64,000 nucleotides of DNA from contig JAIVFI010000039.1 of NCBI GenBank assembly GCA_025558095.1, positions 1 through 64,000 on the forward strand, read 5' to 3'. Positions 9,631 through 21,520 of the stretch are shown here, one piece after another (the first letter of the stretch is position 1; the number at the start of each line of letters is the position of its first letter). The notes beneath the pieces are model-generated. The model was not told the origin of the DNA. It made no database searches and saw only the letters and a program-made list of their open reading frames with translations. This DNA comes from Hyaloraphidium curvatum (Eukaryota > Monoblepharomycota > Hyaloraphidiomycetes > Hyaloraphidiales > Hyaloraphidiaceae). Both the position numbers and the translations under genes were made by a program.

Positions 9631-11923
9631 ATGGCGTCCCCCGGCGTGCGCGCCACGCGGCGGTCGCTCGCGCTCGCGGGCAAGGAGAACGCCGAGGCCA
9701 ACGCCGTGCCGGGCGGCGCGCCGCCGCCGGCGGAGGGCAAGCCGGCCGCGCCGGCGCCCGCGCCGTTGCCGGCGGATCCCGCGGCGGATTCCACGCAGGA
9801 CACGGCCGGCAGCGCAGAGACGGCCGTGGAGATGCTGTTCGAACCCGCGGACGCGGAGGGCGCCGCGGCGGACGGGGAGATCCCACGTGGGTGGGCAAAC
9901 CGCCGCCCGCCCGCCGGCACCGATACGCTCCCCGCAGCCCCGCCGCCGGCCAAGCGCCCCACGACCCTCTTCGACTCGGGATCGGACTCGGAGCTCTCGG
10001 TGCACACGGACTCGGACGACGAGCGCGAGGCGCGCGCAAAGAGGCACGCCGAGAAGCGCCGCCGCGCCGACAGCCCGCCGCCCAAGCCGCGCGAGGACGT
10101 GTGGAAGATGTGCACGCCGAGCCCGCTGATGCTCAAGAAGGAGGAGGCAGGGGGGTACGTCCGCGCGGGGCTGTACTCGGCGGACTTCAAGGCCGGGAAC
10201 GGCGTGCAGCCCGCGCAGAAGGAGGAGGAGCCGGCGACGCGGTCGGGCAGGCCTCGCGCCGCCCCCGCCCCCGTTCGGTCGTGCCCCTCGGAGCCGTTCA
10301 AGTTCGGCCTGCCCGTGCACTGGGGCCTCGTGCTGCTCGAGACGGAGCGCGAGTTCGAGCTGGCGTACGACCTGCTGGACATGAACGAGCAAGTGGGGAT
10401 CAACGGGACCACGGGCATCGACGAGGTGGGCCGCCACCCCCGAACGTCCTCCTCGCTCTGATCCCCTCCTTGCCCCCCACCGCAGATCCGGATAGCGGTC
10501 AACTACGTCCCGCCGTCGCGCTACGAAAAGATCCGGCGCAGTAGGCCTCCCCTAACCACCCGCTCTCCCCGACTCACCCCCATCACCCCAGACATCTTCC
10601 TCGAGCGCAAGCCCAACAACGAGGCCTGGCCGCCCTGCATGTGCACGCCGCCCGACGACGGCTCGCCCGGGTGCCTGGACGACTGCATCAACCGGTGGGC
10701 CGCGCGCCGCCCGTCCCCGTCGCGTGCGCTGACCTGCCCCCCGACGGCAGTGCGACCTGGGTCGAGTGCAACCCCAAGACGTGCCCGTGCGGGAGCAGGT
10801 GCTCGAACCAGCGGTTCCAGCGCGGGGAGAGGGTGAAGGAGCTCGAGGTGTGCTACGTGGGTTGCCCCAACGCGTCGCCCCCGCCGTCCCTAACCCCCGG
10901 TTTCCACCCCGGTTCTGCAGACCCTCGACCGCGGCCACGGCCTCAAGACGCTCGTTCCCCTCTCCCCGGGCCAGCTGATCGTCGAGTACCGCGGCGAGGT
11001 GATCAGCGAGGACACGATGCTGGACCGGATGGCCTCGGACCCGCGCGCGATCTACTTCCTCGCGTACGAGGAGGGCGAGGTGATCGACGCGTGCAGGAGG
11101 GGGAGCGAGGCGCGGTTCGTGAACCATTCGTGCGAGCCCAACACGCACATCGAGAAGTGGTGGGTCGCCGCTGCCACCCCTCCTTCCTGCTGCGGCAGCT
11201 GACGGCCCCGCCCCCGCCCCGCCCGGCAGGAGGGTCAACGGCGAGTTCTGCGTCGGCGTGTTCGCCTCCCGCGCCATCCCCGCCGGCGCCGAGCTCACGT
11301 ACGACTACAAGTTCGAGAGCGTGGGGGAGATGCTGCAGTGCCGGTGCGGCGCGGCCAGGTGCAGGGGGTTCATCGGGGAGAACTCGCGGGCCGAGGGGGA
11401 GGATCCCCGGCGCGGGAAGAGGGGGGGCAAGGCGGCCGAGGCGGGGAAGCCCAAGAAGAAGGTTGGTCGGCGCCGGCGCGGAGGAGGGCGGCGGTGCTGA
11501 TCGCCGGCGTCGGAAGGTCGTGGACCACGAGCGGATCTGGTGGCTGCGCAAGCAGAAGCGCGACGCGTTCGCGGCGGCGCTCAAGGAGGTCTCGCGCAAC
11601 GCGGCCTACTACCGCGCCGCGGGGATCTTCCTGCTGCGCAACATGCGGGCCATGGAGCAGGTGGGTCCCTTCCTCGTTGCGGTGCAGTCCGGGGAGGCGG
11701 TCCCGCTGACGACGCCTCCCGGACGCAGGTCCTCATGGTCCCCCTCCCCGGCGAACCCAAGTTCTCCGCATCCAAGCCCGCCCCCCCGCCTGGCCCCCCG
11801 CGCGTGCGCCGCCCGCTGCGCGAGGTGTTCCCGGGGAAGCACGGCCGCGGGGTGCTTGCGGGGCTGTTCCCGGCGCCGGAGGGGTACGTCGCGCCGAGGA
11901 AGGGGAAGGGGGCGAGGAGGTGA
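9631..11923 (+). CDS. AWS-SET-postSET histone lysine methyltransferase (ASH1/SET2 type)
   Basis: Eight exons (9631-10425, 10486-10540, 10592-10694, 10751-10847, 10921-11159, 11230-11461, 11517-11660, 11729-11923) give 619 residues. Residues 1-240 are disordered with acidic and Pro-rich patches. An AWS Cys cluster (CMCTPPDDG, CLDDC, CNPKTCPCGSRC) spans about 299-340. The SET core follows with RGHGLKT (S-adenosylmethionine loop), EYRGEVI, RFVNHSCEPN near 415 and ELTYDYKF with the catalytic Tyr. CRCGAARCRGFIG near 467 is the post-SET zinc site. AWS plus KW-x-VNG points to H3K36-type ASH1 or SET2 enzymes acting on nucleosomes. A helical module (ERIWWLRKQKRDAF) follows. The WW domain and SRI of true SET2 were not seen, so ASH1-like is preferred. 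Confidence 0.85.
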
Positions 11924-12083
11924 TACCCTGCTTGCGGAGGAACGAAGGGGAATACCAGAGACATACCCGGAAGTACGAATGGAGGAAGCACTGAAAGTGA
12001 TCGATTCGGCGGCGGGACGTGGGTCCCCGGAGCGAAATTCGGCCCCGTTTGAGAGGCCTCCACAACACCCTTGCACGCCGCCC

Positions 12084-14633
12084 ATGGCCCCCGCCGCGCC
12101 GCGCTCCAGCCCTCCGCGGACGCCCCGCGGCGTCAAGCGCGCGTGGGACGCGTCGCCGTCGCCGGGCCGGGCGGCGAGACCCCTGCCGGACCCGGCGTCC
12201 GAGCTCATCGACTGGGGTTCCGAGGGGCGGAGGTCCGACTCGGGCGTCGGGGGGGAGGTCGATGGGGCGGAGGGGGGCGGGCTGGGGCTGCTCGCTGCGG
12301 CGGCGGACGGGCGGGCCGTCGAGTCGGACGGGGACGAGCGGGCGGCGCCGCGGGGGAGGCCGGCCCCAGCTCGCCCGGCTGGCCCGGCTGCCACGCCTCC
12401 GCAGCCCTCGCGGGTCTCGCAGGCGATGCAGGCAACGCCTGTCCCCGCTGCTCTGCCGGGGAACGCCTTCTCGCCCGCCCGGACCCCCCTGCTCCCCCCT
12501 CCGCCCCCCTCCATCCCGCCGCCCGAGGACCGCGTGCCCCCCGGCCTCTTCGGCCCCCTCCACCCCCAACTCATTGCCGGCCACCCCGCCGACCGGCTCG
12601 AACGCCCCGGCGCCACACACGCCCTCGCCCTCGCCAACTGGCGCGACCTGCGCGCGAAGCTCGGCACCGCAGCCAGCTTCCCCTGGCTCGAGCGCCAGCT
12701 CGCCTCCCCGCCGCCCAAATTCGAGCTCCTTGCCGTGCGGTACGCGCCATGGGACCACCCCCGCCGCCCGACGGACGGCTCGGGGAGCACCGCCGCCGCG
12801 TGCGCCGAAGTGCTGGCCTCGGCGGCCTTCCGCGCCGCCCTCTCCGCCGACCCCTCCTCCTGCCGCAACGGGATCTACCCCCTCCCGGTCTCGCTGAACA
12901 CCAGCGGCAGGGCGCTGAACGGGATCAAGGCCGTCTTCAAGGACCCCGGGGCGGGCGCGCTGCTGTCCCTTGCCGAGGTCCCTTTCGACCCCGCGTCGGC
13001 GCCCGAGGAGGGGGCGGGGACGGGGAGGGTGGTCAGCGGACGGAGGGAGTTGCCGGCCGAGATGCGGATCGCGGCGGCGCTGCTTGTGCCCGTGTCGGAG
13101 GTGGGTTCCCCGCTCCACTTTTCCTTGGTCCGCTGATCTCCGCGACCGATCCCTTTCCTTTACAGCGCCTGACCCTCTCGGACGGAAGCAACACCATGTT
13201 CCGCTACTGGGCCGGCGTCGCCGACGCCCGCGCCGTCTCCGTGTCCTCGCGGGAGTGGGCGGCGGCGGCGGACAGGCTGCCGCACATGGAGCCCAAGAAG
13301 ATGCCCAAGCCGGTCAGAGAGGTGCTTTTCCCCGAGCCGGAGGAGGATGAGGACGGGGCCGGCGAGGGGGAGGGGGACGAGGCGATGGGGGAGGGCAAGG
13401 AGGGCGGAGAGGCGGGCGGGGTTGGACGGGGAGGGCCGTCTTCGCCTGCCGGGCCGACGGCGTCCCCCGGAGCGCGCCCGGGCAACCCCGTCGGCCGGCC
13501 GCAGGAGGGCTGCCCGCACCTGGCCGCCGCGATCGGCTTCCTGCGGAGCAACGAGAGCCGTGGGTCCCTCCCCTCACGCACCATCCGCGCCGCTCACGCT
13601 ACCTCCCGATGCAGTCAGCGCCCCCAACCTCGACGAGTCGACCTTCGACACCCCCGTCGCCCCCGGCGTGCGGAGCAACGCCAACGCCCGGAACCTCCCC
13701 CTCCGGGTGCTGAAGCTGCTGGCCGGGGTCAAGGTCGCCGGCGGCCGCACCGCGCACGTGAACGCCAAGGAAGCATGCCTGCACCTGCTGGCGCAGCGGA
13801 ACGGGGTGCCCGGGATCGGACGGCTGTGCTCCGTCCTGTTCGACCCGCCCGGCGGGGAGGTGTGCGGGTTGGTGCTGGAGGGCTATCCGGGGGGCAACGT
13901 GCGCGACTTCCTGAACGGCTACGCTGCGCGCGACCGCAGGCTGCCCCCGCCCGCGGAGGGGGAACACCCCACCTTCCCCGGCTGGGCCGTGCGCGAGGTC
14001 GCCGCCGGCCTGCGCTCCCTCCTTTCCGCGCTCTCGGCTTTGCACGCGCTCAACATCTACCACCTGGACGTGGACGAAGCCAACCTCGTCCGCGGCGCCC
14101 CGCTGGCGGGCAGGGAGGTGACAGAGTGGCGCTTGATCGATTTCGGCGGGGCAAGGACGACGCGGGGGGGACACGGGGTGCATCTCTCGAACCACCCGCA
14201 CGAGGCCGCGGCGGAGGACGAGGTCGGCGGGCACGTTCTGCGGACGAGGGTGAGGATCGGGCACCAGGACAAGACGCCGCACGAGGCGTGGGGTACGGAG
14301 AAGCAGGCAAGGGAGGCCAAGGTGGTGCTGGCGGACGGGAGGAAGCTGGATGCGTACATGGCGGGGGCGACGGCGTACAATTGCCTCTTCCCTGGTGTGC
14401 GGTACGATCGGGGGAAGGGGGCGCGGGACAATCTTGAGCGCGGGATCGAGGGGATGCACGGGGCGGCGGGGAGGGGGAGGACGGAGGGGGTGCTGAAGGA
14501 GAACGGGTGGTGCGCGCTGCTGTGGAGGATGCTCGAGAAGGAGCCGGGGAAGAGGTGCACGGTCGACGAGGCGAGGGAGGTGCTGGAGGGGTGGGCGGAC
14601 GGGGAGATGGAGGTGTGGATGCTTTTCCGTTGA
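12084..14633 (+). CDS. Atypical protein kinase-like protein with long disordered N-terminus
   Basis: Exons 12084-13100, 13166-13559 and 13615-14633 encode 809 residues. The first 170 or so are Pro/Ala/Ser-rich and disordered. NGIKAVFKDPGAGALLSLAE and a Glu-rich linker follow. From about residue 480 there is a kinase-like lobe: LVLEGYPGGNVRDFL (hinge), LHALNIYHLDVDEANLV near 615 (catalytic loop with HLD replacing HRD but keeping Asp and Asn) and WRLIDFGGART near 643 (DFG). A C-terminal segment with CALLWRMLEKEPGKRCTVDE matches the end of the large lobe. The glycine loop and VAIK lysine are not obvious (AHVNAKEACLHLLAQ could replace them), so activity is uncertain. Similar expanded families occur in fungi; substrates unknown. 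Confidence 0.65.
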
Positions 14634-15163
14634 TTGGTCGTCTCTGTCTTTCCTCATGCTTTTGGTTATTTCGATCGGTGAATCTACGTCTGGAGTCTCT
14701 GACTTCGCCCGTTGCCGCGGCGGTATGTCCCACTTGCTCGCTCGGTCGCCGAGGCGTTGAGCTTCTGTCCTTCCGCCGTCCACCCCGCCTCCCGTTCGTT
14801 GCCTAGCACCTGCTCCGCGAAATCGAACGACGAAGGGGTGCCTGATCCGAACCGCCCGCTGCCGCTCTGCTGCCCGCGGACACAACCCTCCTCTTGCCGC
14901 TCCTGCCGCCCAAACACCTCGAGAGGCCCGGTATATCCCGCCCGCCGACATCGCCCGCCTATTCGCACCTGCCCGGCGGCCCGCGGCCCGGCACGAGTTG
15001 CGCCGCTTGCCGGGCTGGTGCACCGTCCCCCGTCATCGGCCCAGGCGGGAGGGGCCTGGATCCCCAACCGCCCGGCGGCACGATTCGTCCAGTCACCCGC
15101 GCCCTCCGCCCCGCCCGCACCGTGGCCGCCCTCCGCCCCCTCGCGCGCCGCTTCGCCTCCGCG
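14634..15163. other. Intergenic region, presumed 5' flank of the nucleotidase gene
   Basis: 530 bp. An ATG at 14894 in the nucleotidase frame would add 90 low-complexity Pro/Arg residues. I treat this as leader because it lacks conserved sequence. No other feature seen. Confidence 0.4.
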
Positions 15164-17404
15164 ATGCCGTCCGGCTCGTCCGCCGCGGCGAGGAGCCACC
15201 TCCGCGTGGTCGCCATCAACGACATCTAGTGCGCCCCTCGTTGGGGTGCCGGGGCACCGCTGACCCCTCCCCGCTCGCAGCGAATTTCGCAACCTGCCCT
15301 CGCTCGCAACCTTTATAAAGGATGTCAAGGCCAACAAGGTGCCCGGCCTGGGCGACGCCGAGCCCGACGCCGTGATTGCCACGCTCGCCGGGGACTTCGT
15401 GGCGCCGAGCTCACTCGCCGCGCTGGACCGCGGGATCGGCATGGTCGACGTGCTGTCCAAGGCGGGCATCGACTACGTCTGCATCGGGAGTGGGTGCCCC
15501 CGCGGGCGCCGCCGCCCGCCCGCCTGACCCGCCCGGCCCCGTCCCGGAGACCACGAGAGCGACATCCCCAACGACGCCCTCGTCAAGCGCATCGCGACCT
15601 CCAAGTTCATCTGGCTCAACTCGAACCTGCCCGGCCTGATCCCCGACCGCACCGGCAAGGACGCCGACGGCGACGCCGAGAAGGACGTGGCGACGGGCAA
15701 CATGCCCGAGCACGAGGTGATCGAGGTCGGCGGGGTCAAGGTGGCGCTGGCGGGCATGTGCGGGTTCACGAGCGGGATGGAGAAGAACCCCGGGTTCACC
15801 AAGCGCGCGCTGGACGGCCTGGTGCCGCCGCTCGACGCCGCCAGGGCGATCCACAAGAAGCTCGTGGAGGAGGAGAAGAAGGCCAACATCGTCGTCCCAA
15901 TCACCCACCAGGACCTCGCCAAGGACATCGAGATCCTCGAGGCAGACGGGGGGAAGTTCCCGCTGGTGTTGGCGGGCCACGAGCACGAGTTGATCGCGGC
16001 CGAGGGGATCCCGGCCGTGATCGTGGCCGACCTCCGCTCCGGGGAGGGGAAGGAGAAGAAGGATCTCCCGGCTGGGGAGGCCCGCACCGCCAAGAACGTG
16101 ATGGTGAAGGCCGGCGCCGACGCCGAAACCGCGGTTCGTCTCTCCTCCCCAAACCCCACCATCGCCACCTGATCCCTCCATCCCGCCCTCACAGATGATC
16201 GTCGACGTCGTCTGGGACACCACGGGCGACGGCTTCCTCCCCCCGGCCTCCATCACCTACCGCCGCGTCGACGTACCCACCTACCCCCCCAACGAGAAGA
16301 TCGCCGCGGCCTGCAAGCGGCACTACGCCAAGGTCGTCGCGCTTAGCAAGATGACCCTGGCCTTCTACATCCCCGACGAGTTCCTCCCGCTGACCTCTAA
16401 GGGCTGCCGCAACGGGCCGACGACGCTGTCGACGCTGCTGCTGAGTATGATCAGGGACATGATGGGCGCCGAGATCGCGATCCTGCCGGGGGGTTCGTTC
16501 AAGCAGAAGGAGTACGCGGCGGACGTGGCCGGGGGGGAGAAGGACACGCTGACGATCCCCGCGCACAACCGCGTCACGGTGGGCCTACCAAGGTGCCGCC
16601 CCGCCAATTCCTGACCCGCCCCCGCAGTTCTCGCACTCGGACCTCTCGGCCGTCATGCCCTACCCCAGCCTCCTGCAGCCGGTCCCCATGACCGGCGCCG
16701 ACATCCTCGCCGCGCTGCGGTTCTCCCGAAATGGCATGAAGCCCGGGGAGGAGCACAACCCGTTCCTGCAGGTCGACGACGGCGTGGCCTTCGTCCCCGG
16801 CACCGTCCTCACGGAGCAGGTGGACATCGCGACCGTCGGCGGGGAGCCGTTCGACGCCGCGCGGACGTACCACGTGGCCATCCTGGACCTGATGCTGACG
16901 GGGATGGACAAGAACGAGGTGCTGATCAAGTGGGCCGAGGACCACAAGAAGGAGTTCGACGAGTCTTTCGACGACAGGAGGCAGGCCAAGCACCTGATCA
17001 TCGAGTTTTTCGGCCAGTTCTGGTGGCATTGCCTGCCGACCTTTGACGGGATCGATACTAACAAGGACGGTTCCATCTCGGTGGAGGAACTCAAACAAGT
17101 GTACGTGGACATATTGTGCGGACAGTACCACCCCGAGGCGTCGAAAATCGAGAAGGACTGGGAGCCCGAGCAGGCCATCGCCATCTCCGGTGTGGTGGAT
17201 TCGCTGTTCGGGTACGTGGACGGGAACAGGGACGGCAAGATCACGCGGGAGGAGTACCAGCGGGTCGTGGGGAAGGTCAAGGGCCCGAGGGCGAGGACGA
17301 TGAACAAGGTTCGTGGCGTCAGGGGGGTGGCGGGGGGAGGGACGACTGACGGTGTTTCGCACCAGTTCCTCAAGCTCGTCAAGCCGTCCGCCGTCACCGA
17401 GTAA
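15164..17404 (+). CDS. 5'-nucleotidase/metallophosphatase with C-terminal EF-hand pair
   Basis: Six exons (15164-15228, 15281-15489, 15550-16133, 16195-16578, 16628-17308, 17366-17404) give 653 residues. N-terminal calcineurin-like phosphoesterase motifs appear in order: VVAINDIYEF, ATLAGDFVAPS, CIGNHESD (formed across a splice), PITHQDL and LAGHEHE, together making the di-metal site. The C-terminal nucleotidase domain has RNGPTT and the substrate-cleft segment NPFLQVDDGVAF. Two EF-hand loops follow, DTNKDGSISVEE near 556 and DGNRDGKITREE near 611, both with canonical Ca2+ ligands. There is no convincing signal peptide, unlike classical ecto-nucleotidases. Inference: a Ca2+-responsive nucleotide or sugar-nucleotide phosphatase. 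Confidence 0.82.
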
Positions 17405-17943
17405 TGGACCGGAGCAGTGCGGAAAGACGAATCATTGGTCTTTGGTGAGCGAATGACGATGGCACTGGTGGGATAATCAAGAACATGTAGAACTATGTCA
17501 AGAGCACTCCTTGCATCGCCTTGTGCTTTTTCCGCTCGCCGCACGCTCGCACTCGAACGCAACATCGCGAAGCCGTCGTGGAAAGCGGCCGACGAAGGCC
17601 GGTCCTCAACCGGGTCCGAGAAGCCACCCCACCGCCGGCAGAGACCTTCGGGCCCCGCAGCGTGCCCCAGCTCCCCTCCCCGGGCACACAGGCAACCCGC
17701 CAGCTGCGGGACACCTGCAGCAATTGAGCCACGGGGACGGCCGTGAAAGCGATGTGGCGAACTTCCTCCAGGTTGGGGAACATAAGGACCCTGCGGCCGA
17801 TCGGGGTCCAACATAACATTTGGGGATTCCGTCCGCGGGTACTGCCATCGGATCTCCCCCGCGAAAAAGGCCCGACGGACACCCAGCGACCGGCTTTGTC
17901 GCAGAACAATCGCAGCCTGCCGACTCAAAGCCGCTGCGCCGCG
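17405..17943. other. Intergenic region
   Basis: 539 bp between the nucleotidase and the transcription factor. The transcription-factor frame is open upstream to an ATG at 17743, but those 67 residues are unlike the family, so they are probably leader. Nothing else recognised. Confidence 0.45.
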
Positions 17944-20045
17944 ATGCCGGCCATTCCCAGCGAACGCAGCACGTCGGCGGGCGGCCCCACAGCGGCGGTG
18001 CAGCGAGCGGCCGGCCTGATCCGTGGCGTTGCGTGCCAACGATGCTGCGATAGCAAAAAGCGCTGCGAGCGCCCCCCGGCCGGGGCGTGCGAGAGATGCG
18101 CCAGGGGCGGGCACGAGTGCCTCCCGCAGGACGGCCCCGAGGGGCGCCGGGCCCGCTGGATGCGGCGGCATGGGCGAATCGCCGCCCCGGCGTTCCCGAC
18201 CGTCGTGCGGCTGGGTGGCTTCGGTGGTCTTCCCTCCCCGGCCGCGAGGCCGCCGTCTCTGCCCCTTGTTGCGCCCGTCGCGCCAACGGTGTCCCCCCTT
18301 CTGCCCTCGCCCGCCTCAAAACCTGAGCCCCCCCCGATCCCCATCCTTCTTCCGTCGCCCGGCCTTCCAGTGGAGCTCGAGGTGCCGCCCGACGCCGCTC
18401 TGGCCGCCGTTACCGCCTTCTGGGAGTTCGAACACGCCGCTCTGCCCACCGTGCACCGCGCCACCTTCGAAAACGCCTGGCTCGAGCCCTCCGGCCTTTA
18501 CGGCTGCCGTCGTCCCGTAGCGCTGCTCCACGCCCTGGCCGCGTCGGGCATGCGCCACGCGGAGCTGCTCGGCGTCTCGGACGGCCTGCGCCTCCGTTAT
18601 GCCGTCGCCTGTTGGGAGCGATGCAAGGCCCTGCTGCTGGCCGGGTGGGGCACCCCTGGAAGCCCGACAGCGATCGAGGCTCTGCAGGCCCTCTCGCACG
18701 CCACGCTGTTCCTGACCGTGATGGGCGTGTCCTACGAGGCCCGGAGGCCAATGAACGAGTTCTACCGGGACCTCGCCGCGGCCACTTGCCTCGAAACCGA
18801 GGGGGTTGGCGCTGGCGTCACGCGCAGGCCGCGCGACGCGGGCGAATGGGTTGAGCTCGAGGTGCTGCAGCGCCTATTCCTTATGGTGGCTTGGAACCGC
18901 GCGGGCGAGTGGTATTACTGCTCAGGCCGCGATCAAAAGTCCATCGAGTGGCTTTGCACTGCGGTCGCCCTCCCGGCGCCGGATACTTACTTCGAGATGA
19001 CTTCGGCCGAGAATGCTTTTGCCTTGCTGCAATGCGGCCCTACGCCGTTCGAGCCGGCCGTCGTGGACCTCACCCCTGTCGTTCGCGGATCTGCGGACTC
19101 GGCCGCGGTGTCTCTCGCCGTGCACCGCACAGTCCGCCCGCTCTTCGAGGGCCGCGCGAGCTACCTCGGCATCGGCTACGTTCACAGCGCGCTGCGCCAC
19201 CTCCGCGGCACCATCCGCGACTTCGCGGAGGCGCACTCGATCGACGTCTTTTCCCTGGCTTCAACCGATCCCGGCGCCCCAACCGCGCGCGAGGCGGCAC
19301 GCTACTTGTCGCTGGTCGGCGTCGCAGACACTGCCTGCGAGGCTGTGCTCGCAGCCATGCCCGAACACGTCGGTGATGCGCTGCGGCAGGGCGACCCGCG
19401 GCCCCTGCTCAACCCCGAACTCGGTTGCTTCCCCGACGCCCGCTTCGGCCATGCCTTTCTCGGTCTCACGGTGGCCGTGCGCGCCATCGCCATCGAGAAC
19501 TGGTTCCACCCCAACGCCGACCCTCCGCCGGACTTTTTCGCCTCGGCGCCCTTCGCCGCCGCCTTGGAATCCGGCGCCGCCATCGTTCGCGCGGTTGGTG
19601 CGCAGGCCGAACTCGGCGGCGCACCGCATGCCCCAGCCCCGGCCTTTGTCGCAGCCCTCCGCGCGGGGTCGCTCGCGCTGGCGGCGGCGATCGCCCTGCG
19701 CGGGTCCCACACCGAGGCGGGCGGCGCCTTGGAGTCGGCGTTCAACGAGGCGCGCACTGTGCGGGGATATCTGGAGCTAATGGCTGCCGGATCTCCCAGC
19801 TTGAGTGGGTTCCACGTCTGCCGTCGGCTCGCGACGTCTGACCTCCCCTTTTTGCGGCAGTTATCAGCGCCGTCTCCCTCTTCAGCGGGCTCATGGCCCG
19901 CGCCCGGGTGCCTGGGTCGCCGTCGCCGCCTGCGGATCGTTTGTCCCCGAGGACGGATGTGGGCCCGAGGAGCGAGTTCGCGGACGTGGTCATGACACTC
20001 GAGTCGGTGATGACGCCCATGTACGTGGAGGTCGGGTCGGGCTAA
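17944..20045 (+). CDS. Zn(II)2Cys6 fungal transcription factor
   Basis: Two exons, 17944-19804 and 19861-20045, encode 681 residues. A binuclear zinc cluster near residues 31-57 (ACQRCCDSKKRCER, then CERCARGGHEC) has the canonical C-x2-C-x6-C-x6-C-x2-C-x6-C spacing. A Pro-rich linker follows and then a fungal-specific transcription factor domain from about 140 (FWEFEHAALPTVHRATF, ALLHALAASGMRH). The 56-nt intron near the 3' end restores ISAVSLFSGLMARARVP, a helix common at the end of these proteins. It should act in the nucleus on CGG-type half sites. The target pathway is not given by context. The start is the first Met near the cluster. Confidence 0.85.
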
Positions 20046-20143
20046 CACGGCGGAGAAATCACGTGTCGGATCGTGTCTAGGTGGCCGGTGTGGATTGCTC
20101 TTCTGTACAAAGTTGCGTTCGGACGGCAGTGGCACTTCTTGGT

Positions 20144-20758
20144 CTAGTAGCCGCACCACTGACCCTCGCCGTCGGGGCAGCGGGTGTTGTCCGGCCTCAC
20201 CCCGCGGAATTCTTTGGCTCCGGTGGGGCACTTTGCGCCGCTCGGGACGGCCTTCTTCCCCGCCGCTACCGCCGTGCAGCCCACGAACCTCCACGCAGCG
20301 CCCTCGTCGGTGGCCGAGGACGGGTCCGAGCCGGGGTAGAAGCCCTTCCCGGGGTCAAGGAAGGTGCCGCACCAGATCCCCTCCCTGCCGTGCTCGCAGG
20401 GCACCCCGTCCGGCTGGTCGCCCTGGGCGACGTGGCCGGAGAAGTGCCTCGCGGCGATGGCGCACTGCAGGTTGGGGTTCGTGCCATTGGGGAGGCAGCC
20501 GCCAAAGACCCAGTGCACGTTCGGCGGGGGCGACGACGGGGGAAGGTAGATCCCGGAGGAGCGGCGCATGGGCGGCTGGTCGCCCGTGAGGGCCCCGAAG
20601 GGGTGGCCGGTTGCAGGGCGGGGCGCGACGGACGGGACAGCAGCGGTGGGCATGACGGCGGGCGACGACGGGTCGGCGACAGTGGTGGCGAGGGGAGCGG
20701 CAGAGGCAGAGCCGAGGGCAGCGGCGACGAGCAGTGCCAAGAAGGCGGCGGTCTTCAT
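20144..20758 (-). CDS. Small secreted Cys-containing protein
   Basis: 204 residues. Residues 1-20 (MKTAAFLALLVAAALGSASA) are a strong signal peptide with AxA cleavage. A Pro/Ala/Thr-rich spacer follows. The C-terminal half carries about eight Cys (GGCLPNG, LQCAIAA, VPCEHG, IWCGTF, VGCTAV, AKCPTG, TRCPDG, QWCGY), probably a disulfide-stabilised fold, and ends in WCGY. Unbroken single exon. No family recognised. It is divergent to the secreted-protein relic at 21266 and next to other small secreted genes. Confidence 0.65.
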   Translation of the reverse strand: MKTAAFLALLVAAALGSASAAPLATTVADPSSPAVMPTAAVPSVAPRPATGHPFGALTGDQPPMRRSSGIYLPPSSPPPNVHWVFGGCLPNGTNPNLQCAIAARHFSGHVAQGDQPDGVPCEHGREGIWCGTFLDPGKGFYPGSDPSSATDEGAAWRFVGCTAVAAGKKAVPSGAKCPTGAKEFRGVRPDNTRCPDGEGQWCGY

Positions 20759-20849
20759 GTCGGTGCTTGGGCTGGTTCGGTTTCGAGTTGTCGGTTGAGG
20801 TCGATGCCGTGACGTGCCGATGTACCGCATTATGTAGCCCTGCGGTGCA

Positions 20850-21262
20850 GTGCTCGAGATTTCGGCCGGACGGGGGGCGGAGCGACGGGGCGCAGCGTTC
20901 CCGCCGAAGCGTCCTTGGCAGGATCTGGACCCCAGCAAAACCCCCTCGAATCGGTCCCTACCGGACCCCTGAACTTTTGCGACTGCACTTGCAGGCTGAG
21001 TTGCAACCGAAATGGTTTTGGAAAGACACCATCGATCCAGCGATGGTGTGGCAGCGTGCCCCGGCCGGTTTGCGGCTGGCTGGGCGTGCGGCACTTGACG
21101 GGGCGGCCGCCGCTTGCCGCCGGCTTCGGAAGCCGAGAAGCGCGGCGGAGCACAGCTTGTGTGATTTCCGTGCTCCGCCGCAGACACAGCTACAGCTCCA
21201 TAAAAGCGTCCGGTGGCCGCCTCTCTCCGCCAGCGCACTTCCAACGAGCCGCACGTCCGAGA
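20850..21262. repeat. Duplicated promoter region, copy 1
   Basis: The block around 20850-21000 (GATTTCGGCCGGACGGGGG-type sequence, then GAAGCGTCCT, GGATCTGGACC and CGGACCCCTG) recurs with changes at 23790-23935. Each copy lies upstream of a gene starting with a signal peptide and the motif CFYNG, so promoter and gene were duplicated together. It also serves as intergenic space for the divergent gene at 20758. Confidence 0.6.
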
Positions 21263-21265
21263 ACA

Positions 21266-21520
21266 TGATCCGCCGAGCAGTCCTGGTGGCCCTCGCCTCC
21301 CTCCTGGCCATCGCTTCCCACGCCCAGGCTTGCTGCTTCTATAACGGCGACAGCCAGCGCATCCTGGTCGTTGATATTGTCCGAACCGCCGTAAACAACA
21401 ACATCTACCCGCCGCCGCCGTTTGCGCCCAACGTGCACCACCTGGATCTACAACAACGGCGGAGGCGGGGCGGACTGCAACAGGGTCGCTCTTAAAAGTA
21501 ACCGATTGGCGTATTGAGCG
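21266..21520 (+). pseudogene. CFYNG-family small secreted protein, frameshifted copy
   Basis: MIRRAVLVALASLLAIASHA is a signal peptide, followed by QACCFYNGDSQRILVVD, nearly the same as the paralog at 24192. After about 40 residues the frame turns to Pro/Arg-rich sequence. In the next frame TCTTWIYNNGGGGADCNRVA matches the paralog segment CWFQGGTGGFCNPQSF and ends at a TGA at about 21520. A single frameshift near 21400 therefore separates the halves. Confidence 0.55.

Noticed and set aside
12071-14437. 788-codon plus-strand frame overlapping the kinase gene
   Set aside because: A shadow frame across its exons and introns; the spliced frame carries the HLD and DFG motifs.
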